A stretch of 64,000 bases of DNA from Polynucleobacter sp. Adler-ghost (GTDB taxonomy: Bacteria > Pseudomonadota > Gammaproteobacteria > Burkholderiales > Burkholderiaceae), in assembly GCF_018688495.1 (NCBI RefSeq), contig NZ_CP061320.1:1088586-1152585 (forward strand). The letters run 5' to 3'. A model generated the notes under the pieces. The model saw only the letters and a program-made list of their open reading frames with translations. It was not told the origin of the DNA and made no database searches. Every line of letters begins with the position of its first letter. Position 1 is the first letter of the stretch. Positions 19,074 through 27,845 of this stretch are shown in pieces. The translations under genes were made by a program, and so were the position numbers.

Positions 19074-19355
19074 CTACTCGATTGAAATAAAAACTTCATT
19101 TCTCCTAGGCTGGGGCAAATCGTTTTTTAAAACTAATTCTGCAAGTCGCTCATTGAATTCAGAAGTCTTAGTTACTACTCCGCAGTAAACCTCCATCCAA
19201 GTCTCCTTGCCATCTTGATCGGGCAATGGTCTTTTGAGTAACTCACAAGTTAACCCCGGAAACTCAAGCGCTAACTGATCATGCATAGCTCTGATAAGCT
19301 TCAAGACCATGGGATGGTCTGACACAATAAATTTAAAGTAGACATATAAACTCAT
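19074..19355 (-). CDS. DUF4936 family protein
   Basis: A small soluble protein of 93 residues; MSLYVYFKF, LKRPLPDQDGKETWMEVYCG and the C-terminal RRNEVFISIE match what I know as DUF4936, found in Burkholderiales and of unknown function. The start is the ATG overlapping the UbiX-type gene stop by four bases (ATGA), so translation is coupled. It is the last gene of the furan block. The fold pattern (beta-alpha with a conserved WMEVY) suggests a ferredoxin-like alpha/beta domain, but this is a guess. Confidence 0.75.
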   Translation of the reverse strand: MSLYVYFKFIVSDHPMVLKLIRAMHDQLALEFPGLTCELLKRPLPDQDGKETWMEVYCGVVTKTSEFNERLAELVLKNDLPQPRRNEVFISIE

Positions 19356-19927
19356 TTCCCACCATCCATTCCGTTCCAACGAGTGACTAATGCATTATCT
19401 AAGTCGAAAAGATCTAAGCATCTACCAACCGTTTGATTCACCATATCATCAATAGATTCTGGCTTGGCATAGAAAGCTGGTACCGGAGGCATCACAATTG
19501 CACCGCATTCAGTAACCTGAGACATTGAACGTAAGTGCCCCGCATGCAACGGTGTCTCTCTGACCAGTAATACCAAGCGACGACGCTCTTTCAGCACTAC
19601 ATCAGCAGCCCTAGAAACCAAACTACTAGTCACCCCACTAGCTATTTCTGACAAAGTTCTAATTGAACATGGGGCAATCACCATGCCAAGACTTTTAAAT
19701 GAACCAGAAGATATTGAAGCGCCAATATTTTTTGCTGAATGAACAAAATCAGCCATAGCCTCAATTTGTGCTGGCTTGTAATTCGTTTCAGCAGCCATGG
19801 TGAGCTTGGCAGAGTCGCTCATCACCAAATGAGATTCAACACCAAGATGTTTTAAGGCTTCAAGAATTCGGATTCCGTAGATTGTTCCCGATGCTCCTGT
19901 AATAGCGACTATTAAACGTTTTTGCAC
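19352..19927 (-). CDS. hmfG: Flavin prenyltransferase, UbiX/HmfG type
   Basis: Prenylates FMN with dimethylallyl phosphate to make the prFMN cofactor required by UbiD-type decarboxylases. Diagnostic blocks are present: IVAITGASGTIYGIRILEAL, APCSIRTLSEIASGVTSSL, RRLVLLVRETPLHAGHLRSM, and VMPPVPAFYAKP. 191 residues, normal. The start is GTG with AGGGCTC upstream. It lies 15 bases after a UbiD-like gene, so it most likely serves that enzyme rather than ubiquinone synthesis. The symbol follows from the hmf-like neighbourhood. Confidence 0.88.
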   Translation of the reverse strand: MQKRLIVAITGASGTIYGIRILEALKHLGVESHLVMSDSAKLTMAAETNYKPAQIEAMADFVHSAKNIGASISSGSFKSLGMVIAPCSIRTLSEIASGVTSSLVSRAADVVLKERRRLVLLVRETPLHAGHLRSMSQVTECGAIVMPPVPAFYAKPESIDDMVNQTVGRCLDLFDLDNALVTRWNGMDGGK

Positions 19928-19942
19928 GATGAGCCCTAAAAA

Positions 19943-21367
19943 TTAGTTTGTCTTTAAATAGGAAGATACGGGAAATTCAGCATCAAGAACGGTCTCCAGA
20001 TTCACAACATCCTCTCCAGGTATCTTCACTTTGGTAAAAACATGACCCTCATAACTTAGCGGCTTAGTTGCATCTAAACCCATTTTTGAGCTCATCCCTT
20101 GAAATTGAGCTGGGATAACTCCATCCGCATCAACAGGCAATCCAACCGTCGTTGAAGGATCCAAAACAGAACCTTGTGCATCGTGAATCACCACTAAACC
20201 GCGCTTAGCCTGAAATCTCGTAGCAATAGCCCACTCAACCTGAACTGGATCATGAACTTCGACATCTTCGTCGACAATCACAACATGCTTCACATCATAG
20301 TGAGAACTAAAAGCGCCCGAGATCACATTCTTAGGCAAGCCCTCGTGCGTCTTTTTAATCTTGATATAAAGATGATATCGCCCAACTCCCCCTAGCGATA
20401 AATGCACATCTAAGACTCCAGGAAAGCTTCTGCGAAGATGGGACAAGATGGTCGCTTCTCTCGGGATTGATCCAAGCAATAAATGCTCTAATTCTGCTGG
20501 AACAATAGTGTGAAAGATAGGATCTTTTCTATGAGTAACCGTATCCACCACAATGACTTGGCGCTTCTCCTTAGAACTATAGTATTTGGGATACTCGCCG
20601 AATGGACCTTCAAGCTCACGTACCTTAGGTGGAATATGCCCTTCTATAACAATCTCCGCATTTGCAGGCACTACAACATCGTTAGTTAAGCATTTCACTA
20701 CCTCCAGGGGCGCTCCATGCAATGCGCCAGCAATTTCAAGCTCATCTGCATCAATCGGGGCAATTGCCTGAGAGGCTAAGAGTGTTAGAGGGTCTACGCC
20801 AATAACCACCGCAACAGACAATGGCTGATTTAACTCTTCGGCAACCTGTTGAAAAGCATGAAGATGCCTAGGCAAAATCAGAACAGCCATACGATCTTTT
20901 GAATTTACTTGAATGCGATTAATAGATACATTTTGTATTCCAGTCTTGGGATTTCTGGCTATCACCAAACCAGCGGTAATGTAGGGTCCGCTATCGTGCT
21001 CACTGTGTGTGGGCACTGGCAGCAAAGTCCTTACATCAAATTCCTGATGCACAATCTCTTGACAGGGTGCCTTTGTGACTAATTTACAAGGTAGCGGATT
21101 GTCGGCCGCTAATCGAAATGCATTCAACAAATCAGATTCATTTACACCCATTGCTTCTGCAATCCATGAGCGCGAAGACATGAAACCAGAAACTACAGGA
21201 ATTGAATGACCATCTGGACTTGGAAAAAATACACTACTTTTGCCATCGAGCTTTTTAGCTATAGCTGCTAATTCATGCTTAAGTAATACATTCTTCTTTG
21301 TCGCAACCAGTCGATTGGTATCAGCAAGCTGCGATAGCCATGGCCGAAGTTGGGTAAACTTTTTCAT
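19943..21367 (-). CDS. hmfF: UbiD-family decarboxylase, probable 2,5-furandicarboxylate decarboxylase
   Basis: A prFMN-dependent (de)carboxylase of 474 residues. The UbiD catalytic triad is recognisable: Arg in SINRIQV and the Glu pair in LEGPFGEYPKYY, five residues apart. From ATG 21367 (AGGTGG upstream; an in-frame GTG lies nine bases earlier), His295 and Arg303 sit in FHTIVPAELEHLLLGSIPRE. As I recall, a His and an Arg at equivalent positions and with the same eight-residue spacing (H296/R304 of Pelotomaculum HmfF) bind the second carboxylate of furandicarboxylate. Length matches HmfF. Other aromatic acid decarboxylases of the family cannot be excluded without a tree. Confidence 0.82.
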   Translation of the reverse strand: MKKFTQLRPWLSQLADTNRLVATKKNVLLKHELAAIAKKLDGKSSVFFPSPDGHSIPVVSGFMSSRSWIAEAMGVNESDLLNAFRLAADNPLPCKLVTKAPCQEIVHQEFDVRTLLPVPTHSEHDSGPYITAGLVIARNPKTGIQNVSINRIQVNSKDRMAVLILPRHLHAFQQVAEELNQPLSVAVVIGVDPLTLLASQAIAPIDADELEIAGALHGAPLEVVKCLTNDVVVPANAEIVIEGHIPPKVRELEGPFGEYPKYYSSKEKRQVIVVDTVTHRKDPIFHTIVPAELEHLLLGSIPREATILSHLRRSFPGVLDVHLSLGGVGRYHLYIKIKKTHEGLPKNVISGAFSSHYDVKHVVIVDEDVEVHDPVQVEWAIATRFQAKRGLVVIHDAQGSVLDPSTTVGLPVDADGVIPAQFQGMSSKMGLDATKPLSYEGHVFTKVKIPGEDVVNLETVLDAEFPVSSYLKTN

Positions 21368-21399
21368 CAATACCACCTATACGAGATAAAACATGGCCA

Positions 21400-22386
21400 T
21401 CATTCTGGAGTGATGCCTGCGCTTGAAACCACTTTTTTCCAAATATCCATTTGTTTACGAATAAAAATTTCAAATTGAGCAGCTGTTCCCCCATCTGGAA
21501 CAACGCCCTGCTCGTTGAATGTTTTTCTAATATCCTCTTGCTTTAGGATCAAATTGATTTGTTTATTCAACTTATCAACAACTGGCTGTGGTGTCCCTGC
21601 TGGCACTACAAAACCATGCCATGATGAAGCTTCATATCCTTTCACGCCAGATTCGCTTACTGTTGGCACATCTGGCATCAACGGGGATCTCGCTTCTGTT
21701 GCTATGGCAACTGGTCGAATTTTTCCTGACTGGAGAAAAGGTCGCACATGAGGATAAGCATCAAACGCCACTTCCACTTGGCCGCCTGCTAAATCAGTCA
21801 GCAGTGGCGTACTGCCTTTATAAGGCACCTGATTCAAACTAACGCCAGCCATCATCTCAAACAAAACCATTGCCAAATGATTTGAAGATCCTGGGCCCGA
21901 TGTACCGTAATTCATAAAGCCAGGCTTTGCTTTAGCAAGCGCTAAGAAATCTCCCATTGTCTTAACTGGTGAATTGGAATTAGCGACTAATACCATCGGA
22001 GATCTACCAGCCAAGACCACCGGACTGAAGGCTTTTAAGGTGTCGTAAGGTAAAGATTTGTACAAATATGGATTGGCCGCAAAGGGAAACTGAGAAACCA
22101 ATATTGTGTAGCCATCTGGCGAGGAGCGCGCAACAAAATTAGTTCCAATGGTAGTACCGGCTCCTGGCTTATTTTCTATCACCACGTTTACACCCCAAGC
22201 ATCACTTAATTTTTTGCCGACTATTCTGCCAAGCGTATCGTTAAATCCACCAGGCGGATAAGGGACAACTATGGTGATTGGTTTCTCTGGATATGTAACT
22301 GGGGTTTGCGCAAACAAATGACTCGCACTAAAACCAAAAATAGTAACTACACATGTAAGAAAAAAACCTGTTTTGATGGCTCTCAT
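21400..22386 (-). CDS. Bug-family tripartite tricarboxylate transporter receptor
   Basis: A periplasmic solute-binding protein of the TctC/Bug family. Signal peptide at residues 1-27 (cleavage at LFAQ), then the family signature YPEKPITIVVPYPPGGFNDTLGR, the FVARSSPDGYTILVSQFPFA block and GTSGPGSSNHLAMVLFE. 328 residues. The ATG at 22386 has GGAGAAA upstream; a TTG 12 bases before is part of that site. No TctA/TctB membrane genes are nearby, as is common for these receptors in Burkholderiales. Within this operon a carboxylate such as furandicarboxylate is a plausible ligand (inference). Confidence 0.88.
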   Translation of the reverse strand: MRAIKTGFFLTCVVTIFGFSASHLFAQTPVTYPEKPITIVVPYPPGGFNDTLGRIVGKKLSDAWGVNVVIENKPGAGTTIGTNFVARSSPDGYTILVSQFPFAANPYLYKSLPYDTLKAFSPVVLAGRSPMVLVANSNSPVKTMGDFLALAKAKPGFMNYGTSGPGSSNHLAMVLFEMMAGVSLNQVPYKGSTPLLTDLAGGQVEVAFDAYPHVRPFLQSGKIRPVAIATEARSPLMPDVPTVSESGVKGYEASSWHGFVVPAGTPQPVVDKLNKQINLILKQEDIRKTFNEQGVVPDGGTAAQFEIFIRKQMDIWKKVVSSAGITPE

Positions 22387-22404
22387 GAATTTCTCCAATT
22401 TGTA

Positions 22405-23115
22405 TTAAACACTGACACGCCTAATTAATTCTTTACGCTCTTCTTGATCTCGAGAATTGCCCTCAAGCACAACCCTCCCCCGCTCAACCACATAATGTCT
22501 ATCGCATAAATGAATGGCTTTATGAATATTTTGCTCAATTAATAGAATTGAAATTCCTTGAGACTTTAGCTCTTCCATCAACCGAAAGATATCAGCAACC
22601 ACCATTGGTGCAAGGCCTTCTGTAGGCTCATCTATTAACAGTAATTTTGGATTACCTACCAACACACGAGCCATTGCTAACATTTGCTGCTCGCCGCCAG
22701 ATAAGGTTGTTCCCGATTGATTTTGCCTCTCCCTTAGCCGCGGAAATCGCTCAAACACCATTTGCATTCGCTGTTCAGCAGCCTTACGCTCACTTGCTTG
22801 AACTTGCATCAATCCAAGCCTAAGATTGCCTTCGACACTCAAGCCTGGAAATATTCTGCGGTCTTCGGGAACTAAGCCCATGCCCAATCGGGTAATTTCA
22901 TTTGGCGGTAAAGCTTCGATAGATTGATCTTGAAATAGTATTTTTCCCTGAGAAGGCCTATGCCATCCGGCAATAGTTTTTACAATGGTAGTCTTGCCGA
23001 CCCCATTTCTTCCAAACAGGCCTACTGTCTCACCGGGTTTAATGGCTAAATTAACACCCTGCAAAACATGGGATAGGCCAAGATTGACATGTACATCAAG
23101 CATCTCCAAAATCAT
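22405..23115 (-). CDS. livF: Liv-type ABC transporter ATP-binding protein (LivF)
   Basis: Second ATPase of a branched-chain-amino-acid/aromatic-acid type (HAAT) importer. Walker A GRNGVGKTT, signature LSGGEQQMLAMARVL, Walker B LLLIDEPTEGLAP, and the switch histidine region LLIEQNIHKA. 236 residues. Its ATGA start overlaps the end of livG. Genes of this type next to aromatic-acid catabolic genes usually import the aromatic acid, so furan carboxylates rather than leucine may be the substrate. Confidence 0.93.
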   Translation of the reverse strand: MILEMLDVHVNLGLSHVLQGVNLAIKPGETVGLFGRNGVGKTTIVKTIAGWHRPSQGKILFQDQSIEALPPNEITRLGMGLVPEDRRIFPGLSVEGNLRLGLMQVQASERKAAEQRMQMVFERFPRLRERQNQSGTTLSGGEQQMLAMARVLVGNPKLLLIDEPTEGLAPMVVADIFRLMEELKSQGISILLIEQNIHKAIHLCDRHYVVERGRVVLEGNSRDQEERKELIRRVSV

Positions 23116-23867
23116 GCCAACTCCTCACCAAAGTATGCCGTTTGCACATGCGGATTAGCGCGAACCTCACTAGGAATATCTTCCGCTAATTTCTTACCCT
23201 GCGCCATGACGATTACTGTTTTAGATAGATCCATCACAAGATCTACATCATGCTCAATCAATAGCACTGTAATTTTTGATCCTAGGTGCTTAATAAGCTC
23301 AGCGGTGTCCTGAGTATCCCCCTGGGACATCCCTTGAGTTGGCTCATCTAGCAGCAGAAGTTTTGGCCGAGTTGCTAAGGTCACCGCAATCTCTAAGCGT
23401 CTTTGCTGGCCATGGGATAAGGCTCCCGCAAGTTGATCGCGACATTCAAGCAAGCCAAATTCTTCTAATAATTCATTAGCCCTATGTATTGCTATGGTGC
23501 TTTTGCTTAAAGGTAAAAACAAATGAGAACTTGGCTCTAACGCTTGACTTGCAATTCTTAGGTTATCAATCACAGAAAGATCAAAGAAAAGATTGGTGAT
23601 CTGAAATGATCGAGCCATTCCACATGACAATCTTTCTTCAGGACTCATTCGCGTAATATTTTTATGCTCCAGCTCAACCAGCCCAGAATCAGCCATGAAA
23701 GTACCACTAAGTAAATTGAAAAGAGTGCTCTTGCCGGCACCATTTGGCCCAATAATAGAGGTGACACCTAAACGTGTTACCTCAAAGCTAACATCATCGA
23801 CAGCCGCAAGACCGCCAAAACGCTTGCTTAGACTCTTCGCTTTAAGAATGATTTCCATATTCTCCAT
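23112..23867 (-). CDS. livG: Liv-type ABC transporter ATP-binding protein (LivG)
   Basis: First ATPase of the importer. Walker A GPNGAGKST, signature LSHGQQRRLEIAVTL, Walker B LLLLDEPTQGMSQGD, C-terminal LivG tail (EVRANPHVQTAYFGEELA). The ATG at 23867 overlaps the livM stop by one base (TGATG) and has a GGAGAGGAG site; a further ATG lies three codons in. 251 residues. Signature LSHGQQ deviates from the common LSYGQQ of LivG but keeps the functional pattern. Confidence 0.93.
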   Translation of the reverse strand: MENMEIILKAKSLSKRFGGLAAVDDVSFEVTRLGVTSIIGPNGAGKSTLFNLLSGTFMADSGLVELEHKNITRMSPEERLSCGMARSFQITNLFFDLSVIDNLRIASQALEPSSHLFLPLSKSTIAIHRANELLEEFGLLECRDQLAGALSHGQQRRLEIAVTLATRPKLLLLDEPTQGMSQGDTQDTAELIKHLGSKITVLLIEHDVDLVMDLSKTVIVMAQGKKLAEDIPSEVRANPHVQTAYFGEELA

Positions 23868-24850
23868 CACTCCTCTCCTTTGCGAGAATGAGTTTTTCTG
23901 AAATAGGTAGCTAGCAATCCTGCTATACCCTTGGGAGCGGAGACAACCACTGCTACGAATATCAGTCCAATAACAATATGGTGATGCACCGTCCAAGTTC
24001 CAATGATGGATTTAAACGAGGTTAGAAGAACGCTCCCCAGTATGGGTCCAATTAAGGTGCCCACTCCGCCTAAAACAACCGTTACAACCGCATTTCCAGA
24101 AACGCTGAAGAACATTAACTCCGGAGAAACAAAACCCCTCAACATTGGATAAAGCGCACCAGATACTGCAGCCACCACTGTAGCCAAAATAAAAGCTACC
24201 TGTTTTGGGCCTTTGGATTTGTAGCCTATATAGGCCAAACGGTCCTCATTAGATCGAATGGCATGCCAAATAGATCCCATCGGGGTTGTCAAAAAATACT
24301 TTAGGACACTATATAACCCACCAATCGTAAGCAATGTGATGACAAAAAATACACCGGGCTGACCAGCATCAACAGAGCCAATTGGAGTCCAGATTTGCAA
24401 AATGGGCACTCCCATCATGCCGTCAGAGGCGCCAAGGCTGCGAGTGTTGTAAACAACTTTTGCGGCTACTTGCGCCAAGCCAAAGGTAATTAAAGCAAAG
24501 TAAACACCCTTTGATCTCAGTGCTACAAAGCTAGCAACCCAACCTAACAAGATAGATGAAAGGGTAACAATTCCGATTGCCAAGAAAAAAGATGGGGAAA
24601 CCTCTTTTAAAATCAAGGCAGATAAATAGGCGCCAAAGCCAAAATATAGAGCTTGACCAAGAGACAGTAAACCAACAATGCCGAGCAATAAGTCAACGGA
24701 CATTGCTAGCCCACCAAAAATCAATGACTCTGTAGCTAGCCTCAGAAAGAAAGTGTCCCCAAGAACACTTCCTACTACAAATAAGACGATGGCAGATACT
24801 AATAAAAATATCTCAATAATCCTAATTGCCTTTACCTGCGGATTATGCAT
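23867..24850 (-). CDS. livM: Liv-type ABC transporter permease (LivM)
   Basis: Integral membrane subunit with about eight to ten hydrophobic helices. The LivM signatures ESLIFGGLAMSVDLLLGIVG, LSLGQALYFGFGAY and VVLGGVGTLIGPILGS are visible. 327 residues. It overlaps livH by eight bases and livG by one, so the four membrane and ATPase genes form one tightly coupled unit. Confidence 0.92.
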   Translation of the reverse strand: MHNPQVKAIRIIEIFLLVSAIVLFVVGSVLGDTFFLRLATESLIFGGLAMSVDLLLGIVGLLSLGQALYFGFGAYLSALILKEVSPSFFLAIGIVTLSSILLGWVASFVALRSKGVYFALITFGLAQVAAKVVYNTRSLGASDGMMGVPILQIWTPIGSVDAGQPGVFFVITLLTIGGLYSVLKYFLTTPMGSIWHAIRSNEDRLAYIGYKSKGPKQVAFILATVVAAVSGALYPMLRGFVSPELMFFSVSGNAVVTVVLGGVGTLIGPILGSVLLTSFKSIIGTWTVHHHIVIGLIFVAVVVSAPKGIAGLLATYFRKTHSRKGEE

Positions 24851-25727
24851 TTTTCATGCCTCCGTACAAACCAGCTGGTTTAAACATAAGCACTAAAACC
24901 ATCACCGTAAAGACCAGGGGATCTGACCATACTGGCGAAATAAATAAAGAAGATATTGATTGCAATTGGGTTAATAAGATTCCGGCAATAACAGCCCCTT
25001 TAATGCTTCCAAGACCTCCGACAATGACAACACTAAAGGCCATCAAAATAAAGTCTCGCCCCATGGTAGGGAATACCGAATAGATAGGAGCAAGCAACAC
25101 TCCTGCAAGTCCAGCTAAGGCAACACCAAATGCAAAAGTTAGTGCATAAACGCGCATGACCGGTATACCCAATGATGAGCTCATATCCTTGTCATATGCT
25201 GAAGCCCTCACAATTGCACCCAACTGGGTTTTATAAATAAGCGCCCAAACAGAAAAAATAATTAATGCGCCAAATCCCATTAAAAATAATCGGTAATTTG
25301 GGAACATCACTCCAAGCAACTCACTTGCCCCTGAGATTGGGGCACTGGGTTTTATTGGGTTTGCGCCCCAAATAATCTTATATCCATCTTCCAAAACCAT
25401 TGCCACGCCAAAAGTGAGGAGCAATGTCAGGATATGTCGGTCTTTATAGTGAAATACTTTTTGAATCAACAGCCTTTCCATTCCAAATCCAATTGGCATC
25501 AATATCAAAGGAACCAATATTAGGCAAAGCCAGAATGAGACGCCTATAGCCATGAGACTCACGCTGATGAAAGCACCAGCTGCATAGAACTCACCATGCG
25601 ACATATTAATAACATCTAGCAAGCCAAAAATAATAGTTAACCCCAAAGCCATGAGGACTACAGCAACCCCAATTGAAAGTCCATTGACTATCTGTGGCGC
25701 ATAAATATATTGCAAGCTCTCTAGCAT
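24843..25727 (-). CDS. livH: Liv-type ABC transporter permease (LivH)
   Basis: Integral membrane subunit, about eight helices. LivH signatures: VVLMALGLTIIFGLLDVINM, SHGEFYAAGAF and VIVGGLGSIKGAVIAG. 294 residues. It begins 84 bases downstream of the binding-protein gene, and this gap holds a terminator-like hairpin, so expression of the permease genes may be lower than that of the binding protein. Confidence 0.92.
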   Translation of the reverse strand: MLESLQYIYAPQIVNGLSIGVAVVLMALGLTIIFGLLDVINMSHGEFYAAGAFISVSLMAIGVSFWLCLILVPLILMPIGFGMERLLIQKVFHYKDRHILTLLLTFGVAMVLEDGYKIIWGANPIKPSAPISGASELLGVMFPNYRLFLMGFGALIIFSVWALIYKTQLGAIVRASAYDKDMSSSLGIPVMRVYALTFAFGVALAGLAGVLLAPIYSVFPTMGRDFILMAFSVVIVGGLGSIKGAVIAGILLTQLQSISSLFISPVWSDPLVFTVMVLVLMFKPAGLYGGMKNA

Positions 25728-25762
25728 TGAAAACCCAATCCCTTAATGAAATTCACAAGCCT

Positions 25763-25797
25763 AAAAACTCCACATCCGCATAAGATGGATATGGAGT
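25763..25797 (-). terminator. Intra-operon terminator-like hairpin between binding protein and livH
   Basis: Read on the minus strand, ACTCCATATCC and GGATGTGGAGT form an 11-base stem (25767-25797, one G-T pair) with a nine-base loop, and TTTTT follows directly. It lies just after the stop of the binding-protein gene. Partial termination would give excess binding protein over permease, a common arrangement in ABC importer operons. Confidence 0.6.
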
Positions 25798-25811
25798 AAT
25801 TTACAGATTAA

Positions 25812-26993
25812 TTAAAAACGAGTACATGTATCAGGGCCAATTGCCTGATCAGAAGGTACTCTTCCAACAATATTGAACTCGCCATTTTCTACACGAACTG
25901 CAAACATATCCTGCATGGCTTGGTGATCACCAGCACGCATCTTCTTTGTGCCTTGCGGGGTTTGCCAGCTTAAGTCATTCATGGCAGCGCGGACCTTATC
26001 AGTTTCTGTGGACTTAGCCTTTTCTACAGCAGCCTTATAAAAATACATTAGTCCGTAGGAGTCAGCCCCATAAAGATCAGGGAGCTTGTTATAGGCTTTT
26101 TGGAAATCAGCTACAAACTTTTTATTAGCTGGGTTATCTAGCTTGGGTGAGTAGCCAACACCAGTAACAAATCCATTCGCAGACTTACCAATTGCACCTA
26201 GATTTTGCGATGTCACTGTGCCAGAGGCGCCAACAACCGTGACGCCTTTATTCACGCCATACTCTTCCATTTGAGTGAATAAGCGTACAGTGTCGTTACC
26301 GGCTACAGAGGTATAAATAACGTTTGGCTTAGCAGCCCTTACCTGACCAAAATATGGTGAGTAATCCTTATTATCGAGTGGTGCAAAAACTTCACCAACA
26401 TCTTTGGCGCCTTTTTCAGTAGATGCTTTCTTAAATGCGGAGACCGTACTCCGCCCCATTTCATAGTCAGGGCCAATAAAGAAAATATTCGCCTTAGGAA
26501 TCTCTTTATCCACCCAAGCAGCTAATGCAGCAGACTGCATACCTGCACGTGCATTTACTCGGAATACATTTGGTGAGCATTTATCAGCTGTAATTGAATC
26601 AGCAAATGAAACAGTTGTCGCAATCAGCTTATTGTTTCTCTCTGCCAACTGCCCAACAGCCAAGGTAGAGCCTGAATTTACTGTACCTGTCAAAAAGTCT
26701 ACTTTTTCAACTTGGAATAATTTTTCTGCCTTTTGAGTCGCAACGGCAGGATTGGCTTCTTCATCCTCGTAAATTAAGTCAATTTTTCGGCCATTAATGC
26801 CGCCTGCAGCATTAATTTCTTTTGCCGCTAAATCTAAACCCATTTTGACTTGCTCGCCAATTGGTGTGTAAGTACCAGATAAAGGTGTCACAACACCGAT
26901 TTTGATTGGGCCTGTTTGCGCCGAAACTAATGACGCCCCAAGGCTTAACACTACTGCTAGAGCGATTTTCTTTGTTTGAAATTGCTTTTTCAT
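25812..26993 (-). CDS. Periplasmic substrate-binding protein of the Liv-type ABC importer
   Basis: Receptor that delivers substrate to LivHM. Signal peptide MKKQFQTKKIALAVVLSLGA with cleavage near VSAQ, then the Peripla_BP_6 core: IKIGVVTPLSGTYTPIGEQV, KEINAAGGINGRKIDLIYED, VATQKAEKL, and GPDYEMGRSTVSAFKKA. 393 residues. The ATG 26993 is taken for the signal peptide and the GGAGAC upstream. It sits 22 bases after the HmfE-like gene; its linkage suggests a furan or aromatic carboxylate ligand rather than leucine (inference). Confidence 0.9.
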   Translation of the reverse strand: MKKQFQTKKIALAVVLSLGASLVSAQTGPIKIGVVTPLSGTYTPIGEQVKMGLDLAAKEINAAGGINGRKIDLIYEDEEANPAVATQKAEKLFQVEKVDFLTGTVNSGSTLAVGQLAERNNKLIATTVSFADSITADKCSPNVFRVNARAGMQSAALAAWVDKEIPKANIFFIGPDYEMGRSTVSAFKKASTEKGAKDVGEVFAPLDNKDYSPYFGQVRAAKPNVIYTSVAGNDTVRLFTQMEEYGVNKGVTVVGASGTVTSQNLGAIGKSANGFVTGVGYSPKLDNPANKKFVADFQKAYNKLPDLYGADSYGLMYFYKAAVEKAKSTETDKVRAAMNDLSWQTPQGTKKMRAGDHQAMQDMFAVRVENGEFNIVGRVPSDQAIGPDTCTRF

Positions 26994-27015
26994 TATGCAC
27001 GTCTCCTTTAAAAAA

Positions 27016-27825
27016 TTAACGACCAACAAAATTTGGTTGACGCTTCCCATGGAATGCCTCAACCCCTTCTTTAAAATCTTCAGAACTACGCAAACGGCTA
27101 TAGCAATGACCCTCAACTTCTATTGCCGTAGTTAATAAACAATCCTCTGTTTCATTAAGCATCTTTTTGGCAGTTCTCTGAGCCATAGGCGAGAATGCGC
27201 GAAGCTCATCTACCAATTTAGAAACAGCACTGCTGAGTTCAGAATCAGGAACGCATTCAGTTGCAACACCCCATTCATAAGCTTGCTGCCCTTTGATCCG
27301 CCTAGAGCGCATCACAATATCCTTAGTTCTCGTGATACCAACCATTTTTTGTAGGCGCGCTGATCCACCTGAGCCAGGAATTTGTCCTAATTTTTGCTCT
27401 GGTAAGGCATACAGAGTTGATTCGGCTGCAATACGAAAATCGCATGCTAAAGAAATTTCAAAGCCTACTCCGAAGCAATAGCCATGATTTGCAGCAATGA
27501 CAGGCTTAGAGCAACGCGTTGGTGCTGCAATATTCCACGCAAGCTTTGATAAGTGCTCAGGTGTTGCTTCTAAAAAGCCCTTAATATCTCCCCCACTTGA
27601 GAAATGCTCCCCTTCAGCCCTCAATACAATGATGCGTACGCGGTCATCTGCATCTAAAGTCTCGAAAGTAGCCCGCAATTGATCACGCTGAGGCATTTGT
27701 ATGACATTAAATGGCGGCCTCTTTAAAACAATGTCAGCCCTTTGCTGGGATTCGTTAATCTCCACATAAAAACCATCAAGATTGTCGAGAATATTGCTAA
27801 AGGGGTGCTTCAAAATAGTAGTCAT
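27016..27825 (-). CDS. hmfE: Enoyl-CoA hydratase family enzyme, probable 2-oxoglutaroyl-CoA hydrolase
   Basis: Crotonase-fold enzyme of 269 residues. The oxyanion-hole motifs are present: HFSSGGDIKGF and ANHGYCFGVGFEISLACDFR, then LPEQKLGQIPGSGGSARLQ. By gene position (last of hmfABCDE) it should open or hydrolyse the ring-hydroxylated furoyl-CoA product and release 2-oxoglutarate. The sequence alone shows only the crotonase family; the specific activity is inferred from order. 20 bases separate it from the ligase gene. Confidence 0.78.
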   Translation of the reverse strand: MTTILKHPFSNILDNLDGFYVEINESQQRADIVLKRPPFNVIQMPQRDQLRATFETLDADDRVRIIVLRAEGEHFSSGGDIKGFLEATPEHLSKLAWNIAAPTRCSKPVIAANHGYCFGVGFEISLACDFRIAAESTLYALPEQKLGQIPGSGGSARLQKMVGITRTKDIVMRSRRIKGQQAYEWGVATECVPDSELSSAVSKLVDELRAFSPMAQRTAKKMLNETEDCLLTTAIEVEGHCYSRLRSSEDFKEGVEAFHGKRQPNFVGR

Positions 27826-27845
27826 AAGGTCTTTCTAGTAAAAAA

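Noticed and set aside
19352..21367. UbiD/UbiX pair as ubiquinone biosynthesis genes
   Set aside because: The pair sits at the end of a catabolic and transport operon, and the UbiD-type protein has the His/Arg pair expected for furandicarboxylate. A housekeeping ubiD is likely elsewhere.
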